A stretch of 64,000 nt of DNA from Lachnospiraceae bacterium 3-1 (lineage in GTDB: Bacteria > Bacillota > Clostridia > Lachnospirales > Lachnospiraceae). The stretch is taken from assembly GCA_000403255.2 (NCBI GenBank), contig KE159592.1:62001-126000 (forward strand), in the 5' to 3' direction. The notes beneath the pieces are model-generated. The model worked only from the letters and a program-made list of their open reading frames with translations, was not told where the DNA came from and searched no databases. Shown piece by piece: positions 27,851 to 36,468 of the stretch (positions are counted from its first letter, which is position 1; each line of letters starts with the position of its first letter). Both the position numbers and the translations under genes were made by a program.

Positions 27851-29383
27851 ATGAAGATTACAACATTTGCAGCAATTTATATTGGCTCTTATGAAGTGAG
27901 CCTAAAGGTATTTGAGATATCCGCGAACCGGAAAATACGAGCAATAGATTATGTGCGCAGTCATGTGGAATTGGGACGGGATGCCTTTGGAAAAGGGGTA
28001 ATCGGATATGAATTGGTAGAAGAGCTCTGTCAGATTTTAAAGGAGTTCCGTTCCATTATGGATGGATATAAAGTGGATGGTTACAAGGCTTATGCAGGAA
28101 ATGTATTTCGCAATGTGGGGAACGAGCTTTTTGTGTTAGACCAAATACGGCTCCGTACAAAAATTGAAGTGACTGTACTGAGTAATTCTGAGCATCGGCT
28201 GATGGATTATAAATCATTGGCAGTGTTACCCAAATTTGAAAAAATGATTCAAAAAGGAGCTGCAGTGGTAAATGTAGGCGGAGGAAGCATGCAAATTACT
28301 TTATTTCGGAAAGGAACGGCCATTACTACTCAGCATATTGAACTTGGAATTATGCGTATTCGAGAAAAGCTGTCTCAAATTATAAATATGGTTTCCCACT
28401 ATGAGACGCAGATCCAAGAGTTGATTGACAAGGAATTGGAAATTTTTAAGAGGATTTATTTGCAGGACAGGGACATTAAATATATCATTGTCATGGGAGA
28501 TTACATAGAGGATATGACAAAGGGATTTTCCAAGAAGGATGAAGATGGAACCATAGAGACAGAACGGTTTATTAAGCTTCTGAATAAGTGGTATAAGAAA
28601 TCTACCGAAGAGATTTCCCTGGAATTGAATTTAACGAATGATCACGATCCATTGATTTTACCTTCAGTGGTATTGTATAAGCGGCTGAGTGAGGAACTGA
28701 ATGCAAAATATATCTGGGTGCCAGGTGTAAATATCTGTGATGGGATTGTCTGTGATTATGCAGAAAGCAACCATATGATTTATTTTGAGCATGACTTTGA
28801 GGAAGATGTACTTGCGGCTGCCAAAAATCTGGCAGAACGTTACCAGGGGTATTCCAGCCATACAGAAGCTGTTTTAAATATGTCAGTTGTCATTTTTGAT
28901 GCGATGAAAAAGGTTCACGGGATGGGGAAACGGGAACGCTTGTTATTGCAGGTGGCGGCAATTCTTCATGATTGCGGCCGATACATCAGCCTGGTGAATC
29001 AATCGGAGTGTTCCTACCAGATTATCCTGGCTACTGAGATCATTGGAATGACCCATATGGAACGGGAAATTGTGGCAAGCGCTGTAAAATATAATTCCCA
29101 ACCTTTACAGCCTTATAGCAGCGTCAGTGATAAAATGGATCAGGCAGGATATATGACAGTATCAAAACTCACAGCTATTTTAAAAATTGCCAATGCTATG
29201 GACAGAAGCCATAAACAGAAATTTAAGAATATAAAGGCAGCATTACAGGAACGGGAGCTTGTAATTACAGTGGAAGCTCCAGAAAGCATTGTGTTGGAGA
29301 AAGGGCTTTTCTCCGCTTATGCCAATTCCTTTGAAGAAATTTTCAGCGTAAAACCAAGGATAAGAGAAAAGAAAGTATTTTAA
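27851..29383 (+). CDS. ppx: Ppx/GppA phosphatase with C-terminal HD domain (exopolyphosphatase)
   Basis: 510 residues. N-terminal actin-like (ASKHA) fold: TFAAIYIGSYEVSLKVFEI, then NVGGGSMQITLF as phosphate-binding loop and HIELGIMRIREKL. The C-terminal half carries an HD domain: AAILHDCGRYIS with the HD pair. The typical second acidic and Gly motifs (for example VGGGS) are present; the first DIGS Asp appears as IGS after Tyr, so the active-site Asp in that loop is altered. The family hydrolyses terminal phosphate from polyphosphate or (p)ppGpp. ppk starts 13 bp downstream, supporting a role in polyphosphate turnover. Confidence 0.88.
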   Translation: MKITTFAAIYIGSYEVSLKVFEISANRKIRAIDYVRSHVELGRDAFGKGVIGYELVEELCQILKEFRSIMDGYKVDGYKAYAGNVFRNVGNELFVLDQIRLRTKIEVTVLSNSEHRLMDYKSLAVLPKFEKMIQKGAAVVNVGGGSMQITLFRKGTAITTQHIELGIMRIREKLSQIINMVSHYETQIQELIDKELEIFKRIYLQDRDIKYIIVMGDYIEDMTKGFSKKDEDGTIETERFIKLLNKWYKKSTEEISLELNLTNDHDPLILPSVVLYKRLSEELNAKYIWVPGVNICDGIVCDYAESNHMIYFEHDFEEDVLAAAKNLAERYQGYSSHTEAVLNMSVVIFDAMKKVHGMGKRERLLLQVAAILHDCGRYISLVNQSECSYQIILATEIIGMTHMEREIVASAVKYNSQPLQPYSSVSDKMDQAGYMTVSKLTAILKIANAMDRSHKQKFKNIKAALQERELVITVEAPESIVLEKGLFSAYANSFEEIFSVKPRIREKKVF

Positions 29384-29396
29384 GGGAGGTTATGAT

Positions 29397-31529
29397 ATGG
29401 AGAAAGAAAAGGATTATCTTAAACCGGAATATTATGAGAACCGAGAATTAAGCTGGTTAAAGTTTGATCATAGGGTATTAAACGAAGCAAGGGATAAAAA
29501 TATTCCCCTGCTGGAACGGTTGAAGTTTGTGAGCATTACTTCTTCCAACCTGGACGAATTTTTCATGGTTCGGGTAGCCTCCTTAAAAGATATGGTTCAT
29601 GCAGGATACAAGAAAAAGGATATTGCCGGAATGACGGCAAAGGAGCAGTTAGAGGCAATTAATAAGGATACGAGAGCTTTGGTAGAAATGCAGTACAGTA
29701 CTTATAACCGTTCTTTGGTGCCATTGCTTCATAATCACGGTATAGACATTATTTCTGCCTATGAAGATTTGAGCGAGGTCCAGAGGGAATACGTGGACCG
29801 TTATTTTGAGGAGACCATTTATCCAGTATTGACTCCCATGGCGGTGGATGCTTCCCGGCCATTTCCTCTGATTCGGAATAAATCCTTGAATATTGCAGCT
29901 CTTTTGATGAAAAAAGGGGATAAGAAAGAGGAATTGGAATTTGCCACAGTACAGGTCCCCTCTGTACTGTCAAGGATTGTGCGGATTCCCTCCAAGGAAG
30001 AAGGAACTAAGACATTTATTTTATTAGAACAGATTATTGAACGTAACATTCATCGGTTGTTTTTAAATTATCATGTGGTGTGTGCGTATCCTTACCGGAT
30101 TATGCGGAATGCAGACCTTACCATTGAAGAAGATGAAGCAGAAGATTTGTTAAAGGAAATTCAAAAACAGTTAAAGAAACGTCAATGGGGTGAAGTAATT
30201 CGGCTGGAAGTAGAAGATAAAGTAGATAAAAGGCTGTTAGGAATCTTAAAAGAGGATTTACATATAGCTCAGGAGGATATCTTTAAGATTAATGGACCCT
30301 TAGACCTTACGTTTCTTATGAAGATGTATGGAATCGAAGGAGAAGAAGAATTGCGTTATCCATCTTATCAACCCAAGCGCATACCTCAGATTGTGCCAGG
30401 AGAGGATATTTTTGAAGCGATTCGAAAAGATGATATTTTGCTGCATCATCCTTACCAAACCTTTGACCCAGTAGTGGATTTTATCCGGCAGGCTGCTGTA
30501 GACCCGGATGTTTTGGCTATTAAACAGACCTTATACCGTGTCAGTGGTAATTCTCCTATTATTGCTTCTTTGGCACAGGCGGCAGAAAATGGAAAACAGG
30601 TTTCTGTACTGGTGGAATTAAAGGCACGGTTTGATGAGGAAAATAATATTGTTTGGGCAAAGAAGCTGGAAAAGGCAGGCTGCCATGTAATTTATGGATT
30701 GGTGGGCTTAAAAACCCACAGTAAAATTGCATTGGTGGTGCGCAAAGAGGAAGATGGAATCCGAAGATATGTTCATCTTGGGACTGGAAATTATAATGAT
30801 TCTACGGCAAAGCTGTATACGGATTTGGGGATGTTTACCTGTTCAGAAGCAATTGGAGAGGATGCTACAGCAGTCTTTAACATGTTGTCTGGTTATTCTG
30901 AGCCGCCATCCTGGAATAAATTGGTGGTGGCGCCCATTTGGCTGCGTAAACGGTTCCTAAAGCTGATTAAGCGGGAAATCAAGCACGCACAGGCAGGACG
31001 GGAGGCATTTATCAAAGCAAAAATGAATTCTCTTTGTGACAGGGATATTATTGCAGCGTTGTATGAGGCTTCTACAGCAGGGGTAAAAATTGAATTGGTT
31101 GTTCGGGGAATTTGCTGTCTGAAGGTTGGAATTCCTGGTGTTAGTGAAAATATCATGGTACACTCTATTGTAGGAAATTTCTTAGAACACAGCCGGATTT
31201 TCTGGTTCCATAACGCAGGACAGGAAGAAATCTATATGGGAAGCGCAGACTGGATGCCCAGGAATCTGGACCGCCGGGTAGAGATTATGTTCCCAGTGGA
31301 AAATAAGACGCTGATGGATCAAGTGCGCCATATTTTGGAAACCCAGCTTTCAGATAATACAAAAGCCCATGTTTTACAGCCAGACGGCGAATATGAGAAG
31401 ATAGATAAAAGAGGCAAGAAACTGGTCAATTCGCAGGAACAATTTTGTGAAGAAGCAAAAAAGGCCCTTCCCAAAACTGTGAATGTGTATCAAGATAGAG
31501 TATTTATTCCAGCAGAACCGATGGAATAA
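29397..31529 (+). CDS. ppk: Polyphosphate kinase 1
   Basis: 710 residues, standard Ppk1 length. Reversible synthesis of polyphosphate from ATP at the membrane. N-terminal domain YYENRELSWLKFDHRVLNEA, LKFVSITSSNLDEFFMVRVA; catalytic phospholipase-D-like core with YQTFDPVVDFIRQAA, the autophosphorylated His in GLKTHSKIALVVR (His441) and RYVHLGTGNYND; late HSRIFWFHNAG and RRVEIMFPV. Good GGGAGG ribosome site. Placed between ppx and a HAD phosphatase (27-bp gap), so synthesis and breakdown genes are co-transcribed. Confidence 0.97.
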   Translation: MEKEKDYLKPEYYENRELSWLKFDHRVLNEARDKNIPLLERLKFVSITSSNLDEFFMVRVASLKDMVHAGYKKKDIAGMTAKEQLEAINKDTRALVEMQYSTYNRSLVPLLHNHGIDIISAYEDLSEVQREYVDRYFEETIYPVLTPMAVDASRPFPLIRNKSLNIAALLMKKGDKKEELEFATVQVPSVLSRIVRIPSKEEGTKTFILLEQIIERNIHRLFLNYHVVCAYPYRIMRNADLTIEEDEAEDLLKEIQKQLKKRQWGEVIRLEVEDKVDKRLLGILKEDLHIAQEDIFKINGPLDLTFLMKMYGIEGEEELRYPSYQPKRIPQIVPGEDIFEAIRKDDILLHHPYQTFDPVVDFIRQAAVDPDVLAIKQTLYRVSGNSPIIASLAQAAENGKQVSVLVELKARFDEENNIVWAKKLEKAGCHVIYGLVGLKTHSKIALVVRKEEDGIRRYVHLGTGNYNDSTAKLYTDLGMFTCSEAIGEDATAVFNMLSGYSEPPSWNKLVVAPIWLRKRFLKLIKREIKHAQAGREAFIKAKMNSLCDRDIIAALYEASTAGVKIELVVRGICCLKVGIPGVSENIMVHSIVGNFLEHSRIFWFHNAGQEEIYMGSADWMPRNLDRRVEIMFPVENKTLMDQVRHILETQLSDNTKAHVLQPDGEYEKIDKRGKKLVNSQEQFCEEAKKALPKTVNVYQDRVFIPAEPME

Positions 31530-31556
31530 AGTAAAAAAGAGAGTGGAGGGATTTTT

Positions 31557-32378
31557 ATGAAGCAAAAAATTTTGTTTACGGATTTGGACGAGACATTGTT
31601 GAATCATGACAAGAGCATTTCAAAAGAAAATCGGGAAGCGATTGCAAAAATGCTGGATGCCGGACATGATTTTGTTCTGATGACTGGCCGCCCTATCGAG
31701 ACCGGACGAATTGCAGTGAAAGAGCTAGGTTTATCTATTCCAAGATGCTACATGGTTGCCTACAATGGAGCGGTGGTTTATGATTGTGTGGCAGATCGGG
31801 TATTGGCAGAGCGTACCCTCCCTATGGAGGTTGCAAAGGATATTATCATAGCAGCTCACAAGGATGGAATTTATGTGCAAACCTATCAGCAGGACACTAT
31901 TTTGGCTGAACATCATGGAAGGGAGTTAAACTTTTACTTAAAAAATGCCAGGATGAAATATCGGGTGGTGGATGATATTTACAGTAGTTTGGAGCAGGAA
32001 CCTCATAAGGTTTTGTTGATCGATTTGGATGATCAGGAGAGACTTTTGCAATTCCGCAGGGAGCATCCGGAGCTTTTGGAGCGGAGCAACTGCTTTTTCT
32101 CTTACAATGAATTTATGGAGTATTGCCCGAAAGAGACAGACAAGGGAAGCGGCTTAAAATACATGAGTAAATTTTTAAACGTCCCTCTGGAAAACACGGT
32201 AGCAGTTGGGGATGAGCGCAATGATATCCCCATGATTCAAGCGGCCCATGTGGGAGTTGCAGTTAAAAATGCACATGCAGAGCTGAAGGAAGCGGCGGAT
32301 TATGTAACGGAGCATGACAATGAGCACGGAGCAATCGCGGAGATTATTGAGAAGTTTATTTTAAATGAGGATGCATAG
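31557..32378 (+). CDS. Cof-type HAD-superfamily phosphatase
   Basis: 273 residues. HAD motif I FTDLDETLLNHDKSIS, motif II MTGRP, motif III Lys with KGSGLKYMSKFLNVPLENTVAVGDERNDIPMIQAA (motif IV) and C-terminal GVAVKNAHAELKEAADYVTEHDNEHGAIAEII: the C2B-cap Cof/YidA group, which dephosphorylates sugar phosphates, PLP or FMN-like substrates with broad range. Substrate not predictable. Same strand, 27 bp after ppk. Confidence 0.92.
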   Translation: MKQKILFTDLDETLLNHDKSISKENREAIAKMLDAGHDFVLMTGRPIETGRIAVKELGLSIPRCYMVAYNGAVVYDCVADRVLAERTLPMEVAKDIIIAAHKDGIYVQTYQQDTILAEHHGRELNFYLKNARMKYRVVDDIYSSLEQEPHKVLLIDLDDQERLLQFRREHPELLERSNCFFSYNEFMEYCPKETDKGSGLKYMSKFLNVPLENTVAVGDERNDIPMIQAAHVGVAVKNAHAELKEAADYVTEHDNEHGAIAEIIEKFILNEDA

Positions 32379-32445
32379 AATTGTGTGATGGTGTGGAAGG
32401 ATAATGGAGATAAGCAAAGCTAAGTCAGGTAGAGAGAAGGGTAGT

Positions 32446-33303
32446 ATGGAACAGATATTTATCACAAGCTTTACAATTGAGAAAGTCAGGCATTTGAAGG
32501 ATATCTCCGTTCCTTTGTCAGAAAAGCAGTTCAGGCATTTAATTTTGACAGGAAAAAATGGAAGTGGGAAAACAAGCCTTGTAGAGGCATTTGCAAGGTC
32601 TAAGAACGTGGAAAAAGCAAATCAAATTGAGTCATGGTTTGAGGCGCTGGAACAGCTTTTGAAAAGGATTTTTGATGATCAGACAGTAGCCTTGGAATTT
32701 GATGAGGATACCTTTGAATTCCATATTTTACAAGAAGGGAAGGAGCCTTTTGATTTCAATACCTTGTCCAGTGGTTATCAGGCAGTATTGGATATTGTAT
32801 TGGATGTGATGATGCGGATGGTGAAGCAGACAGGTCGTTCCTTTGATTTTGCCCTTCCTGGAATTGTCTTAATTGATGAGATTGAGACACATCTGCATTT
32901 GGAATTACAGAAAAATATTATGCCGTTGCTGACGACCATTTTTCCCAATATTCAATTTATTGTGACCTCACATTCACCTTTTATCCTGAATAGCCTAAAG
33001 AATGTTGTAATTTATGATTTGGAAAATGATGTTCTGGTGAAGGATGGACTGGAGAATGTTCCATATGATGGGATTGTGGAAGGATATTTTGGCACAGACA
33101 GGTTATCAGACGCTTTGAAAGAAAAATTTGAGCAGTATAGAAACCTTGTAAAGAAAGAAAATCTGTCTTTGGATGATATGGAAGAACTGGCGGAGTTGGA
33201 ACTATACTTGGATGAGATACCGAATTATCTTGCTCTTGGTATTACAACAGAGTACCAGAGGCTAAAATTGGATTTTTTGAACCGGGAGGATATAGATGGT
33301 TAA
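32446..33303 (+). CDS. AAA ATPase of Septu/PtuA-like type, probably internally deleted
   Basis: 285 residues from ATG 32446 (GAAGGG upstream; an earlier ATG at 32404 is less likely). Walker A LTGKNGSGKTS (~34-44), signature-like NTLSSGYQAVL, Walker B GIVLIDEIETHLH and the switch region FIVTSHSPFIL: an OLD/ABC-type ATPase of the AAA_15/AAA_21 kind. Only about 50 residues separate Walker A from the LEQLLKRIFDD segment, where relatives I remember have well over a hundred, so an in-frame deletion is likely; this is from memory and needs an alignment. It overlaps an HNH fragment by 8 bp, the arrangement seen in PtuAB anti-phage pairs. Confidence 0.7.
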   Translation: MEQIFITSFTIEKVRHLKDISVPLSEKQFRHLILTGKNGSGKTSLVEAFARSKNVEKANQIESWFEALEQLLKRIFDDQTVALEFDEDTFEFHILQEGKEPFDFNTLSSGYQAVLDIVLDVMMRMVKQTGRSFDFALPGIVLIDEIETHLHLELQKNIMPLLTTIFPNIQFIVTSHSPFILNSLKNVVIYDLENDVLVKDGLENVPYDGIVEGYFGTDRLSDALKEKFEQYRNLVKKENLSLDDMEELAELELYLDEIPNYLALGITTEYQRLKLDFLNREDIDG

Positions 33304-33532
33304 GGTAGAACGTTCTCTTCCAGCTCCTGAATCACTGGCAAAAGAAGCAAAAAAGGAAAACGGAATCTATACAGGAGCGGATGTGGTGGAACGCTTACGG
33401 AAAGATTTTCACAATAAATGTTATATCTGTGAAGTAAAAGAATTGCAAGACCCAAATGTGGAACATTTGTTGCCCCATAAAAATGGAAAATATCCAGAAC
33501 TCCAAGAATATGTGCAGCTAGAGATTTCTTAA
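33296..33532 (+). pseudogene. Truncated HNH endonuclease (PtuB-like) fragment
   Basis: 78 residues. KCYICEVKELQDPNVEHLLPHKNGKYPEL is the first half of an HNH nuclease with the CxxC zinc pair and the EH of the catalytic motif; the second half, with the closing CxxC/HxxxN elements, is missing. After KYPEL the frame runs into unrelated sequence and stops within ten codons, directly before a structured repeat (33546-33632). The remainder is not seen in the other frames downstream. Overlaps the ATPase gene by 8 bp. Probably a dead defence module remnant. Confidence 0.7.
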
Positions 33533-33545
33533 AAAATGATGATGG

Positions 33546-33632
33546 AGTGTGTTTGAAAATATGTCCCAGCAAGCAATGAGCCAAGTGGTCACGCCTGTGG
33601 GATAGTGGCAAAAGCAATTTTCAAACACACTT
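33546..33632. repeat. Structured repeat element, copy C, within an inverted-repeat hairpin
   Basis: Outer 15-bp perfect arms AGTGTGTTTGAAAAT (33546-33560) and ATTTTCAAACACACT (33618-33632) enclose an inner stem-loop. The inner part carries GCAAGCAATGAGCCAAG and matches the reverse complement of two other copies at 38867-38920 and 45596-45649. It fills the gap between the HNH fragment and the convergent PHP gene and likely also terminates transcription. Confidence 0.7.
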
Positions 33633-33635
33633 CAA

Positions 33636-34493
33636 TTATTTTACGGATAATTTAATTTTTTCTAAAATTTCATAGGGAATATTAAGATTTCCTCTTCCAG
33701 TACCCAAGTGGATATGAGGTTTATTTTCTCCATGGAAATCAGAGCCTCCACTGACAAGCAGATCAAATTCTTTGGCAAATTTCAGAAAATTTCGTTCATC
33801 CCCAGGCTCGTTCATGGAGTAGATTGCTTCTAAGCCTGTTAATCCTGCTTCCTTTAAGTCCCGGAGAAAGAAGCGGAGTCGGTCATGGTTCATATGATAT
33901 AAAACTGGATGGGCCAAAAAAGCAATGCCTCCTCCAGCTTGAATCAGGCGGATGGCTTCAAAAGGCGTAATCTTTTTCCGAGGCACATAACAACGGCAGT
34001 CATCTCCCAGATACTTTCGGAATACGGTTTCACGGTCTTTTACCATTCCATGCTCTACCAGATATCGGGCAAAATTAGCCCGTGTGATTACACTGTCAGG
34101 GTTGTCCTGGTAAAGGGCTTCCATAGTAATGTCAAATCCTTCCTGTCGAAGAAGAGCTGCCATTTTTTCATTCCGGTTATGCCTACAGTCCACAAATTCC
34201 TGTAATTTGTTTAAGAAGTCCGGCTGTTCGGTATTGATATAATATCCCAGAACATGAATCTCCATATCGTTGTAGCCTGTGGAGAGTTCAACGCCAGGAA
34301 CCAGTTCTAAGCCCAGCTTTTTTGCAGTTGGTTCTGCTTTTTTTATTCCTCTTATGGTATCGTGGTCAGTAAGAGCGATAGCCGTAAGTCCGGCTTTCTT
34401 CGCCTGTTCCATTAGCTCTTCTGGGGTAAAAGTTCCATCTGATTCTGTGGAATGAGTATGCAAATCAATGATTTTTTCCATTAAATGCTTCAT
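33636..34493 (-). CDS. PHP-domain phosphoesterase (YciV/TrpH-like)
   Basis: 285 residues (an ATG 12 bp further in, MEKIIDLHTHS, is an alternative start). Metal-binding motifs of the PHP family: DLHTHSTESDG, LTDHDTIRG, PGVELST, AFLAHPV and GSDFHG. The length and order match the RNase AM/3',5'-nucleoside bisphosphate phosphatase group (E. coli YciV), which trims RNA 5' ends and hydrolyses pAp-like compounds. The sole minus-strand gene here, convergent with the decayed AAA/HNH pair and divergent from infC. Confidence 0.9.
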   Translation of the reverse strand: MKHLMEKIIDLHTHSTESDGTFTPEELMEQAKKAGLTAIALTDHDTIRGIKKAEPTAKKLGLELVPGVELSTGYNDMEIHVLGYYINTEQPDFLNKLQEFVDCRHNRNEKMAALLRQEGFDITMEALYQDNPDSVITRANFARYLVEHGMVKDRETVFRKYLGDDCRCYVPRKKITPFEAIRLIQAGGGIAFLAHPVLYHMNHDRLRFFLRDLKEAGLTGLEAIYSMNEPGDERNFLKFAKEFDLLVSGGSDFHGENKPHIHLGTGRGNLNIPYEILEKIKLSVK

Positions 34494-34603
34494 AATATTT
34501 TTCCTTACTATAAAAATTTGATGTATGAAAACATAATAACAGAAATTTGAAACTTTGAAAAGAAAAAATATTTAAAAAATAATAGCAAATAAGAAAAAAG
34601 AGC

Positions 34604-34632
34604 TTGACGTTGGAATAAAAACATGGTAATCT
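34604..34632 (+). promoter_or_regulatory. Promoter of the infC operon
   Basis: TTGACG at 34604-34609, 17-bp spacer, TAATCT at 34627-34632. Predicted +1 about 34639, giving a leader of ~225 nt before the infC start. Confidence 0.65.
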
Positions 34633-34638
34633 AACATA

Positions 34639-34862
34639 GTTATAAGAAAAGAAAGCAGAGTATCCACTCTCACCGTAGCACAATTGGGTGACTAATGGTT
34701 CATATTTGAAGAAATTCATTTTCCAAATGGAATATGGAAATTGTATTTTATACAGTTTATACAGGTTTCGGGGAGAAATGGTTTGATTCAATATAACAAT
34801 AATAAGTGGATAGTCTATCTATTCACTTTTTTTGTGAAATTAATTTTTGGAGGTGCACGACC
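34639..34862 (+). promoter_or_regulatory. infC-rpmI-rplT leader with attenuator
   Basis: The untranslated leader ends in an intrinsic terminator: AGTGGATAG (34805-34813) and CTATTCACT (34819-34827), one G-U pair, then seven T. Near the 5' end TATCCACT (34661-34668) is an exact 8-nt complement of AGTGGATA, the terminator's left arm, so an antiterminator can form instead. A TCACC/GGTGA stem lies between. In Bacillus the equivalent leader lets L20 repress the operon by favouring the terminator; the same logic is inferred here. Confidence 0.75.
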
Positions 34863-35369
34863 ATTAGCGAGTTAATGATTAATGAACAAATCAAAGACAG
34901 GGAAGTTCGTCTAATCGGAGAAGACGGAGAACAGCTTGGCATTATGCCAGTAAGAGAGGCAATGAAGATTGCCCAGGAAGCAGAGCTTGATCTGGTGAAG
35001 ATTGCTCCTACTGCCAAGCCGCCTGTGTGTAAGATTATTGATTATGGAAAATACAAGTATGAACTTGTAAGAAAAGAAAAAGAAGCCAAGAAAAAACAAA
35101 AAACTGTTGAAATTAAAGAAATCCGTTTGTCACCAAATATTGAAACAAATGATTTGAACACCAAAATTAATGCAGCAAAGAAATTTATTTCAAAGGGCAA
35201 TAAAGTAAAAATTACTTTGCGTTTTCGTGGAAGGGAAATGGCCCATATGCAGAGCAGTAAGCATATTCTGGATGATTTTGCAGAGCAGTTAGCGGATATT
35301 GCTACCGTAGAGAAGGCTCCTAAGCTGGAAGGCCGGAGCATTAGTATTGTGCTGACAGAAAAGAAATAA
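34863..35369 (+). CDS. infC: Translation initiation factor IF-3
   Basis: 168 residues starting at an AUU codon (ATT at 34863): the GGAGGTG at 34849-34855 is ideally spaced for it, whereas the first in-frame ATG (34875) is too far and would remove the SELMINEQI start of the protein. AUU starts are a known feature of infC, letting IF-3 repress its own translation through start-codon discrimination. N-domain DREVRLIGEDGEQLGIMP, linker helix rich in lysine, C-domain EIRLSPNIETNDLNTKINAAKKFISKGNKVKITLRFRGREMAH. Leads the infC-rpmI-rplT operon. Confidence 0.95.
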   Translation: MSELMINEQIKDREVRLIGEDGEQLGIMPVREAMKIAQEAELDLVKIAPTAKPPVCKIIDYGKYKYELVRKEKEAKKKQKTVEIKEIRLSPNIETNDLNTKINAAKKFISKGNKVKITLRFRGREMAHMQSSKHILDDFAEQLADIATVEKAPKLEGRSISIVLTEKK

Positions 35370-35397
35370 TTAACTGGATGTTAAGGAGGAACGAAAA

Positions 35398-35595
35398 ATG
35401 CCAAAAATGAAAACAAGCAGATCAGCAGCAAAACGTTTTAAGAAAACAGGTACTGGAAAGTTAAGAAGAAATAAAGCTTATAAAAGCCATATTTTAACAA
35501 AAAAATCTCCTAAGAGAAAGAGAAACCTTAGGAAGCCTGCAATTACTGATGCTACAAATGTTAAGAATATGAAGAAAATTTTACCATATTTGTAA
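35398..35595 (+). CDS. rpmI: 50S ribosomal protein L35
   Basis: 65 residues, normal length, very basic. [20 protein letters not shown] at the N-terminus and the [14 protein letters not shown] motif are diagnostic. AAGGAGG ribosome site; 28 bp after infC and 24 bp before rplT. Confidence 0.97.
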   Translation: MPKMKTSRSAAKRFKKTGTGKLRRNKAYKSHILTKKSPKRKRNLRKPAITDATNVKNMKKILPYL

Positions 35596-35619
35596 AAATG
35601 AGTTGAGGAGGAAAAAATC

Positions 35620-35976
35620 ATGGCAAGAATTAAAGGCGGATTAAACGCCAGAAAAAAACATAATAGAGTATTGAAACTGGCAAAAGGATATAGAGGAGCA
35701 CGTTCCAAACAGTACCGTGTAGCGAAACAGTCTGTTATGCGTGCATTGGCAAGCGCTTATGTTGGAAGAAAAGAAAGAAAGAGACAATTCCGTCGTTTGT
35801 GGATTGCGAGAATCAATGCGGCAGCAAGAATTAATGGGATTTCTTATAGTCAGTTTATGTATGGATTGAAGCTGGCAGGTGTGGAAGTAAACCGGAAGAT
35901 GTTAGCAGAGCTGGCAGTTAATGATGCAGAAGGCTTTGCAACTTTGGCGGAGCTGGCAAAAAGCAAGGTAGCTTAG
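35620..35976 (+). CDS. rplT: 50S ribosomal protein L20
   Basis: 118 residues. [22 protein letters not shown] and [17 protein letters not shown] at the basic RNA-binding extension, then the globular part [22 protein letters not shown]20 assembles early on 23S rRNA and in Firmicutes represses its own operon through the leader. Last gene of the operon; the rpsO promoter follows. Confidence 0.97.
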   Translation: MARIKGGLNARKKHNRVLKLAKGYRGARSKQYRVAKQSVMRALASAYVGRKERKRQFRRLWIARINAAARINGISYSQFMYGLKLAGVEVNRKMLAELAVNDAEGFATLAELAKSKVA

Positions 35977-36022
35977 ATGGACAGCCATTTTGCTTTTATC
36001 GTAGATACAAGCGGAATCATGC

Positions 36023-36051
36023 TTTACAAGTACCATAAGCTATGCTATAAT
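36023..36051 (+). promoter_or_regulatory. Promoter of rpsO
   Basis: TTTACA at 36023-36028, 17-bp spacer, TATAAT at 36046-36051. Predicted +1 about 36058. Confidence 0.8.
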
Positions 36052-36057
36052 AGCAAA

Positions 36058-36190
36058 CGGTGAGCAGATGGATTTTTGTGAATGCTCATTGTTTTATGAG
36101 GTAGCCCGTATTCAGTAACAGGATAACTCCGACCGTTGCTTAATATCTCATAGTTTGGGCGATAATAATCATTGAGGAGGTTATCATAGT
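36058..36190 (+). promoter_or_regulatory. rpsO leader RNA with possible pseudoknot
   Basis: A 5' hairpin TGAGCA/TGCTCA (36061-36066, 36083-36088) is followed by interleaved complements: TATGAG (36095-36100) with CTCATA (36147-36152), and GCCC (36104-36107) with GGGC (36157-36160), which together form an H-type pseudoknot just before the GAGGAGG ribosome site. S15 represses its own translation through leader structures (a pseudoknot in E. coli); function here is inferred. Confidence 0.55.
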
Positions 36191-36457
36191 ATGATAGCAA
36201 AAGAAAAGAAACAGGCAATTATTGCAGAATACGCAAGAACACCGGGAGATACCGGTTCACCGGAAGTTCAGGTTGCAATCTTAACAGCAAGAATTCAGGA
36301 ATTAACAGAACATTTGAAGGAGAATCCGAAGGACCATCATTCCAGACGTGGACTCTTAAAAATGGTTGGACAGAGACGTGGAATGCTTAATTACCTGAAG
36401 AAAGTAGATATCGAAAGATATCGTAGCTTAATTGAACGTTTAGGAATCAGAAAGTAG
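36191..36457 (+). CDS. rpsO: 30S ribosomal protein S15
   Basis: 88 residues, standard. [49 protein letters not shown] with the 16S-binding His-His-Ser-Arg-Arg segment, and [13 protein letters not shown]. Own promoter and terminator; pnp follows, the same neighbour order as in many bacteria. Confidence 0.98.
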   Translation: MIAKEKKQAIIAEYARTPGDTGSPEVQVAILTARIQELTEHLKENPKDHHSRRGLLKMVGQRRGMLNYLKKVDIERYRSLIERLGIRK

Positions 36458-36468
36458 TTCCTTTCTCT

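Noticed and set aside
34806-34862. An N-terminal extension of IF-3 (MDSLSIHFFCEINFWRCTT)
   Set aside because: It is read through the attenuator terminator and ribosome site; the AUU at 34863 is the proper start.
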